Shown here one piece after another: positions 7,108 through 15,443 of a stretch of DNA of 20,035 bases; positions within the stretch are counted from its first letter, which is position 1, and each line of letters starts with the position of its first letter. The notes beneath the pieces are model-generated. The model was given only the letters and a program-made list of their open reading frames with translations, was not told where the DNA came from and searched no databases. The position numbers were made by a program, and so were the translations under genes. Source of the stretch: DASTYK01 sp964430275 (GTDB lineage Bacteria > Gemmatimonadota > Gemmatimonadetes > Longimicrobiales > RSA9); contig CAYSGF010000224.1 in assembly GCA_964430275.1 (NCBI GenBank), positions 1 to 20,035 on the forward strand, read 5' to 3'.

Positions 7108-8452
7108 CAGCGTCCACGAGCGCAAACTGCACATCCAGCACATTCGTGCCCGTCGGGCCGGTGAGCAGCAGATCGTGCAGGCAGCCGAAGAATCCGAATG
7201 CGTCGTTGTCGTCCAGGCACGCCTGCGCTTGCAGCCCTCGCTCCGACGCACGTCCTACACTGTCGCCATCCGCGACAGCGCCCGCCACCGACGTCGGTCC
7301 GTCGATACCGTCGGTGCCGAAGGAGCCGATCAGGACGTTCGTGCTCCCCGCGAGCTCGACCGCCGCACCGAGCGCGACCTCCTGATTGCGGCCGCCCCGG
7401 CCCGCACCACGGACTTCTACCGTCGTTTCCCCGCCACCGATCAGCGCCACACGGCGCGGCGACGCAGCACGCAGCGCGAGGGCGCGCCGCGCGAATGCGC
7501 CGCCGGCGTCCCGTGCCGCACCGGCGATGGGCTCATCGATCATGACGACCTCGTAGCCGAGCGCGCGCGCCCGTTCGGCGGCACCCTCACGGGCGAGGGC
7601 ATTGTTGCCGACGACACGGGCTGCGACGCCGTCGAAGAGGGCGTCACCCGGCTTCGGCGTCTCCGCATACTCGCCGGCTGCGCCGCGCTCCAGGTGACGA
7701 CGCACACGCTCCGGTGTGCCGGCCCAGGCAGCAGCATCATGCAATGCTCGCATGGCATCCGCATACGTGGTCGGATCGGGCGAGACCGGCCCCGATGCGA
7801 TCGTGTCGACCGGGTCGCCGATGACGTCAGACAGTATGAGCGCGTGCACGCGCGCGGGTGCCGCCATGCGCGCCAGGTGGCCGCCCTTGAGAGCATCGAC
7901 GTGCTTGCGTACCGTGTTCAGCGTGTGGATGTCCGCGCCGTGCGCCAGCAGCAGGGCAGTTACTGCCGCGTAGTCCTCCATGGTCACGTCACCGGCCGGC
8001 AGTGCGAGCAGCGCCGAAGCCCCGCCTGACAACAGAAGGAGCACGGCGTCGGCTGGGCCGGCGTCCCCGAGCAGCCGCGCGACCTCGCGGGCCGCAGCCT
8101 CGCTTGATGCGTCCGGCAGTGGGTGTCCTGCCTCGAGTGCGTCCAGCCCGGCGACAGGACCGCCCGCACGCGCGGGGGTTACGACGACGCCGTGCATGGC
8201 CGTGCCGTCCAGCGTTTCGACCGCCGCCGCGGCCATGGGTGCGGCCGCCTTGCCTGCGGCAATGATCAGCACGCGGTCACCGGTGATCGGCAGCGTCGCC
8301 AGCGCGCCCGTTACGAGCGGCGCGGGATCAGCCGCGTCGATCGCCGCTTGTGCCAGCATGAGCGCATCGTCGCGCAGCCGGTCCGCCCATCCGGCACGCG
8401 GCACGAACCACAGGTCCTCCTCGACGGGTGGAATCAGGCGGATCTCGCTCAT
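7085..8452 (-). CDS. Glycerate 2-kinase (MOFRL family)
   Basis: A 455-residue enzyme of the DUF4147/MOFRL glycerate kinase family, which phosphorylates D-glycerate to 2-phosphoglycerate with ATP. The N-terminal domain has AAGKAAAPMA, the GHPLPDASS loop, the LLLLSGGASALL loop and the LILSDVIGDP signature. The C-terminal MOFRL domain begins near residue 338 with GGGETTVEV and RGGRNQE and ends with the GPTGTNVLD motif near 432. Length and motif order are normal for the family. The ATG at 8452 overlaps the stop of the dehydrogenase gene upstream by four bases. With that 2-hydroxyacid dehydrogenase it would form a glyoxylate/hydroxypyruvate to 2-phosphoglycerate shunt. The stop lies inside the end of the convergent DUF1801 fusion gene. 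Confidence 0.92.
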   Translation of the reverse strand: MSEIRLIPPVEEDLWFVPRAGWADRLRDDALMLAQAAIDAADPAPLVTGALATLPITGDRVLIIAAGKAAAPMAAAAVETLDGTAMHGVVVTPARAGGPVAGLDALEAGHPLPDASSEAAAREVARLLGDAGPADAVLLLLSGGASALLALPAGDVTMEDYAAVTALLLAHGADIHTLNTVRKHVDALKGGHLARMAAPARVHALILSDVIGDPVDTIASGPVSPDPTTYADAMRALHDAAAWAGTPERVRRHLERGAAGEYAETPKPGDALFDGVAARVVGNNALAREGAAERARALGYEVVMIDEPIAGAARDAGGAFARRALALRAASPRRVALIGGGETTVEVRGAGRGGRNQEVALGAAVELAGSTNVLIGSFGTDGIDGPTSVAGAVADGDSVGRASERGLQAQACLDDNDAFGFFGCLHDLLLTGPTGTNVLDVQFALVDAVSPPASP

Positions 8453-9498
8453 GCGGAAAGCCGTGCGGTGTAGGCCCGTGTTTCGTAGACCTCCGGGTTT
8501 ACGCAGTCGGGTGCACGCTCGCCTCGGAGGTGTGCAAGCGCGTTCGTCACTGCGATCGTCGCCATGCGGTCGCGCGTTCCGTGCGTTGCACTGCCGATGT
8601 GCGGCACGAGAAGCGCGTTCGCGCATTCGGCCAGTCCCGGTGCCATGCGCGGCTCGGCCTCGAAGACGTCGAGCGCCGCACCGGCGATCCATCCCTCACG
8701 CAGGGCGCGCACGAGCACGCTCTCATCCACCACCTCGCCGCGCGAGGTATTGATCAGGCAGGCTGTCCGTTTCATCGTGCGCAGCGCACGCTCATCGATC
8801 AGGTGTCGCGTCCCTGCAGCGAGCGCGACGTGCACGCTCACGAAGTCACTCGCCGCGAGCAGCTCGCTCAAGCCGACGTATGTGACGCCGTCCCGCTCGA
8901 CGCGTTCACGACCCGACGGCGTCCAGGCCAGAACCCGCATGTCGAACCCGACCGCCCGGCGTGCGACCGCTGCGCCGATGCGCCCGTATCCAACGATCCC
9001 GAGCGTGCGACGCCTGCCATCGGCTCCGGGTCCGACGTCAGTACCGAGCAGCAGGTTCGGGCCCCAGATGCGATAGCGACCGCTCGTCATGTACGCGTGC
9101 GCCTCCGGGATCCGCCGCGCAATGCCGAGAAGCAGCGCCCAGGTCAGGTCCGCCGTCGCCTCCGTGAGCACGCCCGGCGTGTTGCTGACCGGGATGCCGA
9201 GCGTCGTCGCGGCTGCAATGTCGATGTTGTCATAACCGACCGCGTAGCTGGCGACGCCGCGCAGTCGCGTGCTGGCGGTGAGTACCTCGCGGTCGATGCG
9301 CTCGGTCAACAGCGCGAGCAGCACATCGCACTGCCGCACGCCTGCGAGCAGGGCATCGCGCGTCAATCCGTGCTCTTCGTCGCGCTGCCCGATCGAGTAC
9401 GGCACACCCGTCTGCTCCAGCAGGCTCAGCCCGGCCACCGGTATACGGCGCGTAACGAAGACCGAGCGCTCGCCAGGGGCCGGACGATGACCGGTCAC
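8449..9498 (-). CDS. D-2-hydroxyacid dehydrogenase (glyoxylate/hydroxypyruvate reductase-like)
   Basis: A 349-residue NAD(P)-dependent D-isomer-specific 2-hydroxyacid dehydrogenase. It has the split catalytic domain entry YAVGYDNIDIAAA, the Rossmann motif GYGRIG (170-175), catalytic Arg253 in NTSRGEVVD, Glu282 in DVFEAEP and the acid/base His300 in PHIGSATHGTRDRM. GSATHGTRDRMA is typical of glyoxylate/hydroxypyruvate reductases rather than of phosphoglycerate dehydrogenase; no ACT domain is present. I start it at GTG 9498, whose GTGA overlaps the helicase stop (9495-9497). An upstream in-frame extension would lie within the helicase gene. The product glycerate would feed the kinase encoded next, with which it also overlaps by four bases. 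Confidence 0.9.
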   Translation of the reverse strand: MTGHRPAPGERSVFVTRRIPVAGLSLLEQTGVPYSIGQRDEEHGLTRDALLAGVRQCDVLLALLTERIDREVLTASTRLRGVASYAVGYDNIDIAAATTLGIPVSNTPGVLTEATADLTWALLLGIARRIPEAHAYMTSGRYRIWGPNLLLGTDVGPGADGRRRTLGIVGYGRIGAAVARRAVGFDMRVLAWTPSGRERVERDGVTYVGLSELLAASDFVSVHVALAAGTRHLIDERALRTMKRTACLINTSRGEVVDESVLVRALREGWIAGAALDVFEAEPRMAPGLAECANALLVPHIGSATHGTRDRMATIAVTNALAHLRGERAPDCVNPEVYETRAYTARLSA

Positions 9499-11678
9499 GC
9501 TTCCGGCTCCAGCAGCTTCCGCATCGATGCGAAGAAGTTGTCCTTGATCGCTCGTGACTCCTCCTCGGGCCGCGCCACTGCGGTGCTGATCCGCTCGCAC
9601 AGCTCGGCGGGGATCTCGTTCAGGTAGCGCGATGGCAAGACGTCCTGTGCGCCACCCGCGCGGCGGCGCGTGCAGCACCAGGACAGTGCAAGACGTTCGC
9701 GTGCGCGTGTCACACCGACGTAAAACAGGCGGCGCTCCTCCGCAAGCGAATCGACACCCGTCCGCTCGGCGTCATCGAGCGAGCGCGTGTGCGGAAGGAT
9801 GCCTTCCTCCAGACCCACGATGAACACGTCGCGGAACTCCAGGCCCTTCGCCGAATGCATCGTCATCAGCACGACGGAACGCTCGTCGCGCCGTTCGTCC
9901 GCTTCCTCCTTCTCGTCCAGCTCCGCCAGCGCAAGGCGGGCGAGCGCATCCGACAGCGTCGGCGGCGTCCAGTGCTCGTCATCCGTGAAGCGGTCCGCTT
10001 CCAGGACTTCGCCCAGCTTCTCCGCCCACACGCGTCGCTCGTAGCGCGTGATCGCGCCGGCCAGATCGCGCAGGTTGTCAACGCGCATCTGGGCGATCTT
10101 CGGATCCCGGTACTCCGCATACAGGGAAGCGGCCAGGCCGATGCGCTCGAACAGCTCCTGTGCCCAGCGCGCGATCGGGGTGGGACCCTCACCGCGGGGC
10201 GGACCGGCCGCCGCCTCCGCTTCGGCCACCCGGAGCGCCGTGCGCCCTTCCTCGAGCAGCGCCTGAAACGCGCGGATCGCGCGTGCAGCCGGCGCGCCGA
10301 CATCGGCCGGATCCGGCTGCGCGAGCACACGGGCGAACGACATGTTCTGCGCACGCGCGTCGTCCGCGAGCCGCAGCACTGTCTGTCGCCCAATGCCACG
10401 CGCTGGATAGTTCATGATCCGCCGCAGCGCGATCTCGTCCGCAGGGTGCGAGACCGCACGCAGGTATGCCGTCGCATCCGCGACTTCCTTGCGCTCGAAG
10501 AAGGACGTGCCGCCCACCACGCGGTACGGGATGTTCTTCTGGCGAAACGCCTCCTCCAGCTGTCGCGACTGCGTGTTCGCACGATACAGAACTGCAATGT
10601 CACCCCACTTCACACCGCGCAGCAGGCGACGGCGCGTGATCTCATCCGCAATGCCCTCCGCCTCCAGTACCTCGTCACCATACTCGTGCAGCGTCAGCGG
10701 CGCACCGATGCCCGACGTCGGGCGCAACCGCTTCTCATGGCGCCGGGGATTGCCCGCGATGATGGCATTCGCAGCACCGAGAATGCGCGCTGTGGACCGG
10801 TAGTTGTCCTCGAGCTTCACCACCTTCGCGCCCGGAAAATGGCGCTCGAACTCCAGGATGTTGCCGACGTCCGCACCGCGGAACGAGTAGATCGACTGAT
10901 CGTCGTCACCCACCACGCACAGGTTTCTCCGGTTCCCCGACAGCAGGCGCGCCATCGCGAGCTGCACACCGTTCGTGTCCTGGTACTCGTCGATCATCAG
11001 GTAATGCCAGCGCTTCCAAAGCGCCCGCCGAACCTCCTCGTCCTCCGCCAGCAACTGCACCGGGAGCAGCAGCAGATCATCGAAATCCACGGCACCCGCC
11101 GCACGCAGCGTCTCCTCGTAGCGCGGATACACATCCGCGGCGAGCACCGCGTAATCGTCCGCCCGCGTGCCCGTCGCCCCTTCCTCCACTACAATCCGCC
11201 TCGCGCCGGCCGGCGCGATGCCCTTCGACTTCCAGTCCGAGATGCGCCAGAGGATCCGCTTCAGGTCGACCGCGTCGTCACCGATGGAAATCTCTGCGGC
11301 CGCCGCCTTGAGCGCTGCGAGCTGGTCGCCGGCGCCGTATATCGCGAAGCGCTTTGGCAGGGAAAGGCGAACGCCGTGCTCGCGCAGGATGCGCACGCCG
11401 AGCGCGTGGAACGTGCCGAGCGAGACTGCTTTCGACTCGGCGCCGAGGTAGGTGTGGACGCGCTCGCGCATCTCGTTGGCAGCGCGGTTCGTGAATGTCA
11501 GGGCGAGGATGCGGGCGGGGGGTACCCGTGCAGTGCGGACGAGGTGTGCGATCCGGTGCACGAGTGTTCTGGTCTTGCCGGTGCCGGCGCCGGCGAGAAC
11601 GAGGAGGGGTCCGTCGACATGAGTGACGGCGCTGCGCTGGGCAGGGTTGAGGCCGACGAGGTGCTGCGTTTCGGACAC
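9495..11678 (-). CDS. UvrD/PcrA-type 3'-5' DNA helicase
   Basis: A 727-residue superfamily 1A helicase. Motifs in order: Q-motif LNPAQ (10-14), Walker A AGAGTGKT (29-36), motif Ia TFTNRAANEM, motif II DEYQDTN (near 229), motif III GDDDQSIYSFRGA, motif IV LEDNYRS, motif V TMHSAKGLEF with the GLEEGILPH strand, and motif VI VGVTRARE. Length and motifs fit PcrA/UvrD/Rep helicases acting in nucleotide excision repair, mismatch repair or clearing of replication forks. Which of these is not decidable here. GTG at 11678 is preferred because it gives the conserved beginning SETQHLVGLNPAQ. The GTG at 11777 adds 33 low-complexity residues. The 3' end overlaps the dehydrogenase start by four bases, giving an unusual helicase-metabolic gene operon. 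Confidence 0.93.
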   Translation of the reverse strand: MSETQHLVGLNPAQRSAVTHVDGPLLVLAGAGTGKTRTLVHRIAHLVRTARVPPARILALTFTNRAANEMRERVHTYLGAESKAVSLGTFHALGVRILREHGVRLSLPKRFAIYGAGDQLAALKAAAAEISIGDDAVDLKRILWRISDWKSKGIAPAGARRIVVEEGATGTRADDYAVLAADVYPRYEETLRAAGAVDFDDLLLLPVQLLAEDEEVRRALWKRWHYLMIDEYQDTNGVQLAMARLLSGNRRNLCVVGDDDQSIYSFRGADVGNILEFERHFPGAKVVKLEDNYRSTARILGAANAIIAGNPRRHEKRLRPTSGIGAPLTLHEYGDEVLEAEGIADEITRRRLLRGVKWGDIAVLYRANTQSRQLEEAFRQKNIPYRVVGGTSFFERKEVADATAYLRAVSHPADEIALRRIMNYPARGIGRQTVLRLADDARAQNMSFARVLAQPDPADVGAPAARAIRAFQALLEEGRTALRVAEAEAAAGPPRGEGPTPIARWAQELFERIGLAASLYAEYRDPKIAQMRVDNLRDLAGAITRYERRVWAEKLGEVLEADRFTDDEHWTPPTLSDALARLALAELDEKEEADERRDERSVVLMTMHSAKGLEFRDVFIVGLEEGILPHTRSLDDAERTGVDSLAEERRLFYVGVTRARERLALSWCCTRRRAGGAQDVLPSRYLNEIPAELCERISTAVARPEEESRAIKDNFFASMRKLLEPEA

Positions 11679-11993
11679 GAATGCTGCCGGTGGGGGTGGA
11701 CGTCGCGCGATGCGGGAATGTGGCGTGGTGCAGCGGTGTGGTAAAGCGGTTGACGAACGGCCGGGCCGGTGTTGCACAGGGCGATCGCGCAGTTCCGTAC
11801 GTCGGCGCTTGCCGGGGAGTGGCGTCGCGGCGCATTGACGGCGGAGTCGAATCCGGCCAAGTTACGGGAGGCCGTCTCTCGTTCCAGCCTGCCCGGGACG
11901 CGGTCGCTCCAGTTGTCCACGATGGTTCCCGCTACAGGGTTGTCGGACCCGTTCAGGATTGACACGGGTGCGGTAGATCAGGACCAGGAGAGC
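11679..11993. other. Divergent intergenic region between the helicase and histidine kinase genes
   Basis: About 315 bp between divergent starts. Open frames extend into it from both genes but read as low-similarity sequence. Two TTGACG hexamers on the plus strand (11750-11755 and 11835-11840) could be -35 elements for the kinase operon, but no convincing -10 lies 16-18 bases downstream of either (TGCACA and CAAGTT are found). No hairpin, repeat or RNA gene was recognised. Confidence 0.5.
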
Positions 11994-13868
11994 ATGCTCC
12001 CTTCGCAGCCGCAGAGCCGATCGCACGATGTCGCCATGCCGGGCGGCAGCGGTGACGAGAAGGCGGTTCACCAGCAGGTGGAGAACCTTCGGCGGTGGCT
12101 GCGCTCGTATGCGCAGGCCGAGCGCAAGGGCATGGCCGCGCCGTTGAGCGAACCGGTCCTGACACAGCTCGAGCAGACGATCGAAGCGCTGAGTGTGAGC
12201 GACGATGATTTGCGGCTGCACCTCGACGCGTTGCGCCGCAATGCAGCGCGGCTGGAGCAGGAGCGTGCGCGCTACCGCGAGCTGCTGGATCTTGCGCCGG
12301 ACGCGTACCTGCTGACGGACCTCGAGGGCACGGTGCTCGACGCGAACGCCGCGGCGGCAGACCTGCTGGGTGTGTCGCGCGGCACGTTGAACGGCCGGCC
12401 ACTTTCTCTGTATGTGTTTCCCGAGGACAAGCCGATCTACTGGGAGTGGCTGGCGGAGCTGGAGACAGCAGACCGCACGCTGCAATGGGAGCTGCGCGTG
12501 AACGGCCCGGCCGACGCGGAACGCCATGTCATCGTGCGTGCCCGGCGGGCTGCGGATGCTGCGGAGCTGCGGTGGATGCTGCGCGACATCAGCGAGCGGA
12601 TCAAGGCGGAGGAGACGGAGCGGCGGCTGCGGCAGGAGCGGGCGGAGCGCCAGGCGGCAGACGCGGCCGCGCGCCACGCGCGTTTTCTGGCTCGTGCCGG
12701 ACGGATCCTGAACGAGGCAGTGGGGACTGCATCGGTGGCGGAGGCTGTCGTGGAGGCGGCGGTACCCACGCTCGGCGCTGTGGCGCTGCTCGACCTGCTG
12801 GACCGGGATGGCCGGACCGCGCGCTTCGCTGCTCCCGCCGGTGCGTTGAGCGGCCGTCTGGGGGTGACTGGCGCGAACGAGCCCGGCAGTGCGATCGGCG
12901 CCGTGCTCGCCTCCGGCGAGCTCGACGTGTTGCCGGCCATGGATGCGGTGCAGCGCGCGCAGATCGCGCCCGGCGCGGTCGATCTGCTTGCCGACTTGAA
13001 GCTGAACGCGGCGGTGCTCGTGCCACTGAAGCTGAAGGGCGGCGTGCTCGGTGTGCTCACACTGCTCGGCACGACGGTCGAGGACTGCTGCGCACGTGAC
13101 CTGCTGCTCGGCAAGGCCTTTGGCGAGAGTGCGGCACTCGCGCTCGACAACGCGCGACTGCTCGAAGAAGCGCGCGCCAGCAGCAAAGCTAAATCGGACT
13201 TCATCAGCTTTCTCAGCCACGAGTTCCGGACGCCGCTGACATCGATCGTCGGCTACGCCGACCTGCTCGACACCGAGACGGGCGGGCCCCTGACGGACGT
13301 GCAGCGCCGACAGCTTCACCGGCTGCGTGCCGGTGCCTGGCACCTCTCGCGCCTGGTCGACGAGACGCTGTACTACTCGCGCGAGTCCACGTTCCAACCG
13401 GCACTCGATGTCAGCGACATCGACCTGCGCCAGCTCACCGTGGAGTGCGTGCACTCCTTCCGGCCGGCCGCTGCCGAGAGCGGACTCGAGCTCCGACTGC
13501 ACGCACCGGCGGCGCCGCTGTTGATCCGTACGGATGCCGGGAGGCTGCGCCAGATCCTGATCAACCTGATCGGCAATGCAATGAAGTTCACCGACACCGG
13601 CACGATCGCCGTGGAGATCCGTCGCGCCGAGGACGTCGTGGAGGTGGCAGTCCGCGACAGCGGCATCGGCATTCCCGCCGACCAGCTCGACTCCGTATTC
13701 GAACCGTTCCGCCAGGCGCACCAGGGTCGTGGTGGTGGCAGTGGGCTCGGCCTGGCGGTCGCACGCCAGCTCGCGCGCCGGCTCGGCGGCGACGTGGCCG
13801 TGGAGAGCGTCGTCGGCGATGGGACCACCTTCACGCTCCGCCTGCCGATCGATCTGCGCAGCGAGTGA
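11994..13868 (+). CDS. Soluble sensor histidine kinase (PAS-GAF-HisKA-HATPase)
   Basis: A 624-residue kinase without membrane segments, so probably a cytosolic sensor. After an N-terminal helical region (~20-92) comes a PAS domain (~93-203: YRELLDLAPDAYLL, GTVLDANAAAADLLGVS), a coiled-coil link (~203-232), and a GAF domain (~233-388: RAGRILNEA, AVLVPLKLKGGVLGVLTL). The HisKA domain has phospho-acceptor His409 in SHEFRTPL. The ATPase domain has the N box NLIGN (524-528), the G1 box DSGIGIP (555-561) and the G2 box GSGLGLAVAR. The start at 11994 has AGGAGAG just upstream. The frame stays open to 11769 without recognisable sequence. No response regulator gene is adjacent. Its stop overlaps the GTG of the cation exchanger gene, so the two are translationally coupled. 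Confidence 0.92.
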   Translation: MLPSQPQSRSHDVAMPGGSGDEKAVHQQVENLRRWLRSYAQAERKGMAAPLSEPVLTQLEQTIEALSVSDDDLRLHLDALRRNAARLEQERARYRELLDLAPDAYLLTDLEGTVLDANAAAADLLGVSRGTLNGRPLSLYVFPEDKPIYWEWLAELETADRTLQWELRVNGPADAERHVIVRARRAADAAELRWMLRDISERIKAEETERRLRQERAERQAADAAARHARFLARAGRILNEAVGTASVAEAVVEAAVPTLGAVALLDLLDRDGRTARFAAPAGALSGRLGVTGANEPGSAIGAVLASGELDVLPAMDAVQRAQIAPGAVDLLADLKLNAAVLVPLKLKGGVLGVLTLLGTTVEDCCARDLLLGKAFGESAALALDNARLLEEARASSKAKSDFISFLSHEFRTPLTSIVGYADLLDTETGGPLTDVQRRQLHRLRAGAWHLSRLVDETLYYSRESTFQPALDVSDIDLRQLTVECVHSFRPAAAESGLELRLHAPAAPLLIRTDAGRLRQILINLIGNAMKFTDTGTIAVEIRRAEDVVEVAVRDSGIGIPADQLDSVFEPFRQAHQGRGGGSGLGLAVARQLARRLGGDVAVESVVGDGTTFTLRLPIDLRSE

Positions 13869-14947
13869 TCACCGGCATCCTGTTCGTCGTCGGCCTGCTC
13901 CTGCTGGTGGTCGGCGCCGAAGCGCTCGTGCGGGGCGCATCACGGCTGGCGGTCGCCGCCGGCATCACGCCGCTCGTCGTCGGTCTCACCGTCGTCGCCT
14001 ATGGGACGAGCACGCCGGAGGCCGCCGTCAGTGTCCAGGCCGCACTCGCCGGCACCGGCGATATCGCCGTCGGCAATGCTGTTGGCAGCAACATCGTCAA
14101 CGTGCTCGCCATCCTCGGCCTCGCCGCCCTGACCGCGCCGCTCACCGTGTCCCTGCAGCTCGTCCGCTCCGACGTACCGATCATGATCGGGACTGCCGTG
14201 CTCCTGCTGCTCATGTCCCTGAACTCGGTGGTCGGCCGCGGCGAAGGTATCGCCCTGCTGGTCCTCATGGTCGCGTATACGGCGGCGGCGGTGCGCATGG
14301 GCCGCCGGGCCGTTGCCGCCGCCCCGCCCGTCGAGGTCCAGGCCGCCGGCCGCGTGACGACGAACCTCGCGCTCATTCTCGCGGGCATCGCACTGCTCGT
14401 GATCGGCGCCCGCCTGCTCGTCAACAGCGCCGTCACCGTCGCTACCGCCCTGGGCGTCAGCTCGCTCGTGATCGGCCTCACCGTCGTCGCGGCGGGCACA
14501 TCGCTGCCCGAGCTCGCCACGTCCGTCGCCGCCACGATCCGCGGACAGCGCGACATCGCCGTCGGCAACATCGTGGGCAGCAACATCTTCAACATCCTGT
14601 TCGTGCTCGGGGCCACGAGCGCTTTGGCACCCGACGGCCTGTCCGTTCCGCCGTCCGCGCTCACCTTCGACATCCCGTTCATGGTCGCCGTGCTCGCCGC
14701 CTGCCTGCCCATCTTCTTCACCGGCTACTGCATCGAGCGCTGGGAAGGCGCCATCTTCCTCTGCTTCTACGTCGCCTACACGACATACCTCGTGCTGCAC
14801 GGTGTAGAGCACGCCGCCGCACCGGTCCTGCGCGAGGTCATGCTGCTCTTCGTAGCGCCGCTGGCCGGACTCACGATCGTACTCGTCGCCGCCCGCGAAT
14901 GGCGCAGCCGCCACGCCGCGCAACGGCGAACACCCTTCGGGAGGTGA
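13865..14947 (+). CDS. CaCA-family Na+/Ca2+ (or K+-dependent) exchanger, YrbG-like
   Basis: A 360-residue inner-membrane antiporter of the Ca2+:cation antiporter superfamily with the characteristic internal duplication. Alpha-1 repeat: GITPLVVGLTVVAYGTSTPE (to Glu52) and GSNIVN (74-79). Alpha-2 repeat: GVSSLVIGLTVVAAGTSLPE (211-216 for GTSLPE) and GSNIFN. The two acidic residues (Glu52, Glu216) bind cation at the centre of the membrane. About ten transmembrane segments are visible, and a shorter hydrophilic loop between the halves (VRMGRRAVAAAPPVEVQA) contains basic residues. The GTG start at 13865 overlaps the kinase stop by four bases (GTGA). A C-terminal basic tail (RHAAQRRT) ends it, and four bases later the next gene begins. 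It probably extrudes Ca2+ or exchanges it for Na+/H+. The ion is not provable from sequence. Confidence 0.9.
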   Translation: MITGILFVVGLLLLVVGAEALVRGASRLAVAAGITPLVVGLTVVAYGTSTPEAAVSVQAALAGTGDIAVGNAVGSNIVNVLAILGLAALTAPLTVSLQLVRSDVPIMIGTAVLLLLMSLNSVVGRGEGIALLVLMVAYTAAAVRMGRRAVAAAPPVEVQAAGRVTTNLALILAGIALLVIGARLLVNSAVTVATALGVSSLVIGLTVVAAGTSLPELATSVAATIRGQRDIAVGNIVGSNIFNILFVLGATSALAPDGLSVPPSALTFDIPFMVAVLAACLPIFFTGYCIERWEGAIFLCFYVAYTTYLVLHGVEHAAAPVLREVMLLFVAPLAGLTIVLVAAREWRSRHAAQRRTPFGR

Positions 14948-14950
14948 GCC

Positions 14951-15214
14951 ATGCCCTGCCTGGCCGTTGTCATCGCGCTCCTCGCGCCGCGCCTCACCAT
15001 CCTCCTCCTCTGGTTCTTCTCCCGCTGGTTCACCGGCATCTTCGAATCCCTGCTGCTTCCGATCCTGGGATTTATTTTCCTGCCTACGACACTTTTGTGG
15101 TACACAGCCGTCCAGAACTGGTGGGGTGGCGAGTGGGGCGGATTGCAGATCGTCGGCCTCATCATCGCCGTGCTGATCGACGGCTCACCGGCATCGGGCA
15201 AACGCCGTAAGTAG
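14951..15214 (+). CDS. Small hydrophobic membrane protein
   Basis: An 87-residue protein with a strong ribosome binding site (GGGAGGTGAGCC just before the ATG). It has two to three hydrophobic segments (about 4-22, 34-53, 65-80). Between the second and third lies LLWYTAVQNWWGGEWGGLQ, rich in Trp and Gly. A short Lys/Arg tail (GKRRK) ends it. Proteins of similar length and the same WYxxVQNWWGGEWG-like core occur as uncharacterised membrane proteins in other high-GC bacteria, but I do not know a function. It follows the CaCA exchanger by three bases, so it is likely an accessory of that operon. Confidence 0.8.
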   Translation: MPCLAVVIALLAPRLTILLLWFFSRWFTGIFESLLLPILGFIFLPTTLLWYTAVQNWWGGEWGGLQIVGLIIAVLIDGSPASGKRRK

Positions 15215-15252
15215 TGGTGGTGTCGGCAGTAGGCATGAAAGAACACTATGGC

Positions 15253-15268
15253 GCAAAGCACGCTTTGC
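15253..15268 (+). promoter_or_regulatory. Dyad GCAAAGC-AC-GCTTTGC (candidate operator)
   Basis: Two perfect 7-bp inverted arms (15253-15259 and 15262-15268) separated by AC. The hexamer CACTAT flanks it on both sides as a direct repeat (15244-15249 and 15268-15273). The 2-base loop is too tight for an RNA hairpin, so a protein-binding site is more plausible. No regulator gene is nearby. Confidence 0.35.
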
Positions 15269-15302
15269 ACTATCTTGGTCGCGGCCCCGATGATGGGCTG
15301 GG

Positions 15303-15335
15303 TCCGGTCCGACAGGCACAGTCGGATCGGATTTT
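15303..15335 (+). terminator. Rho-independent terminator candidate after the kinase-exchanger operon
   Basis: An 11-bp GC-rich stem (15303-15313 with 15321-15331, one G-T wobble at 15307/15327), 7-base loop AGGCACA, followed by TTTT (15332-15335). It lies 88 bases after the small membrane protein's stop and before the beta-barrel gene, so it fits termination of the upstream operon. Confidence 0.5.
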
Positions 15336-15365
15336 GCCGAGGGGCCGCGCGTCCACTGGGGACGC

Positions 15366-15414
15366 CCGACGCGGCACGAAGGGTTCCGGGGTGAAGGAGC
15401 GGCGCCCGCGTCGG
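15366..15414 (+). other. Inverted repeat in the leader of the beta-barrel gene
   Basis: CCGACGCGG (15366-15374) and its reverse complement CCGCGTCGG (15406-15414) bracket about 31 bases, ending 30 bases before the ATG at 15444. A GCGTCC/GGACGC pair lies just upstream. This could be a structured 5' leader, or chance in GC-rich sequence. Confidence 0.3.
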
Positions 15415-15443
15415 TGAACGAACCATGAGAGTACGAGGACATC

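Noticed and set aside
9789..11744. Long open frame on the plus strand opposite the helicase
   Set aside because: It is the antisense shadow of the high-GC helicase gene. The helicase has all SF1A motifs and the antisense product has no recognisable domain.
11679..11777. Longer helicase start at the GTG of 11777
   Set aside because: Adds 33 residues of low-complexity sequence; the GTG at 11678 gives the standard family N-terminus.
11769..11993. N-terminal extension of the histidine kinase from 11769
   Set aside because: No recognisable domain, and a good ribosome binding site marks the ATG at 11994. The extension also overlaps the likely promoter region of both divergent genes.
11862..13721. 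Long minus-strand open frame opposite the histidine kinase
   Set aside because: Shadow frame; Arg/His/Gln-rich with no domain, while the kinase frame has every catalytic box.
13729..15210. Plus-strand 493-residue open frame across the exchanger gene
   Set aside because: Out of frame with the exchanger, Arg/His-rich composition typical of a GC-driven shadow.
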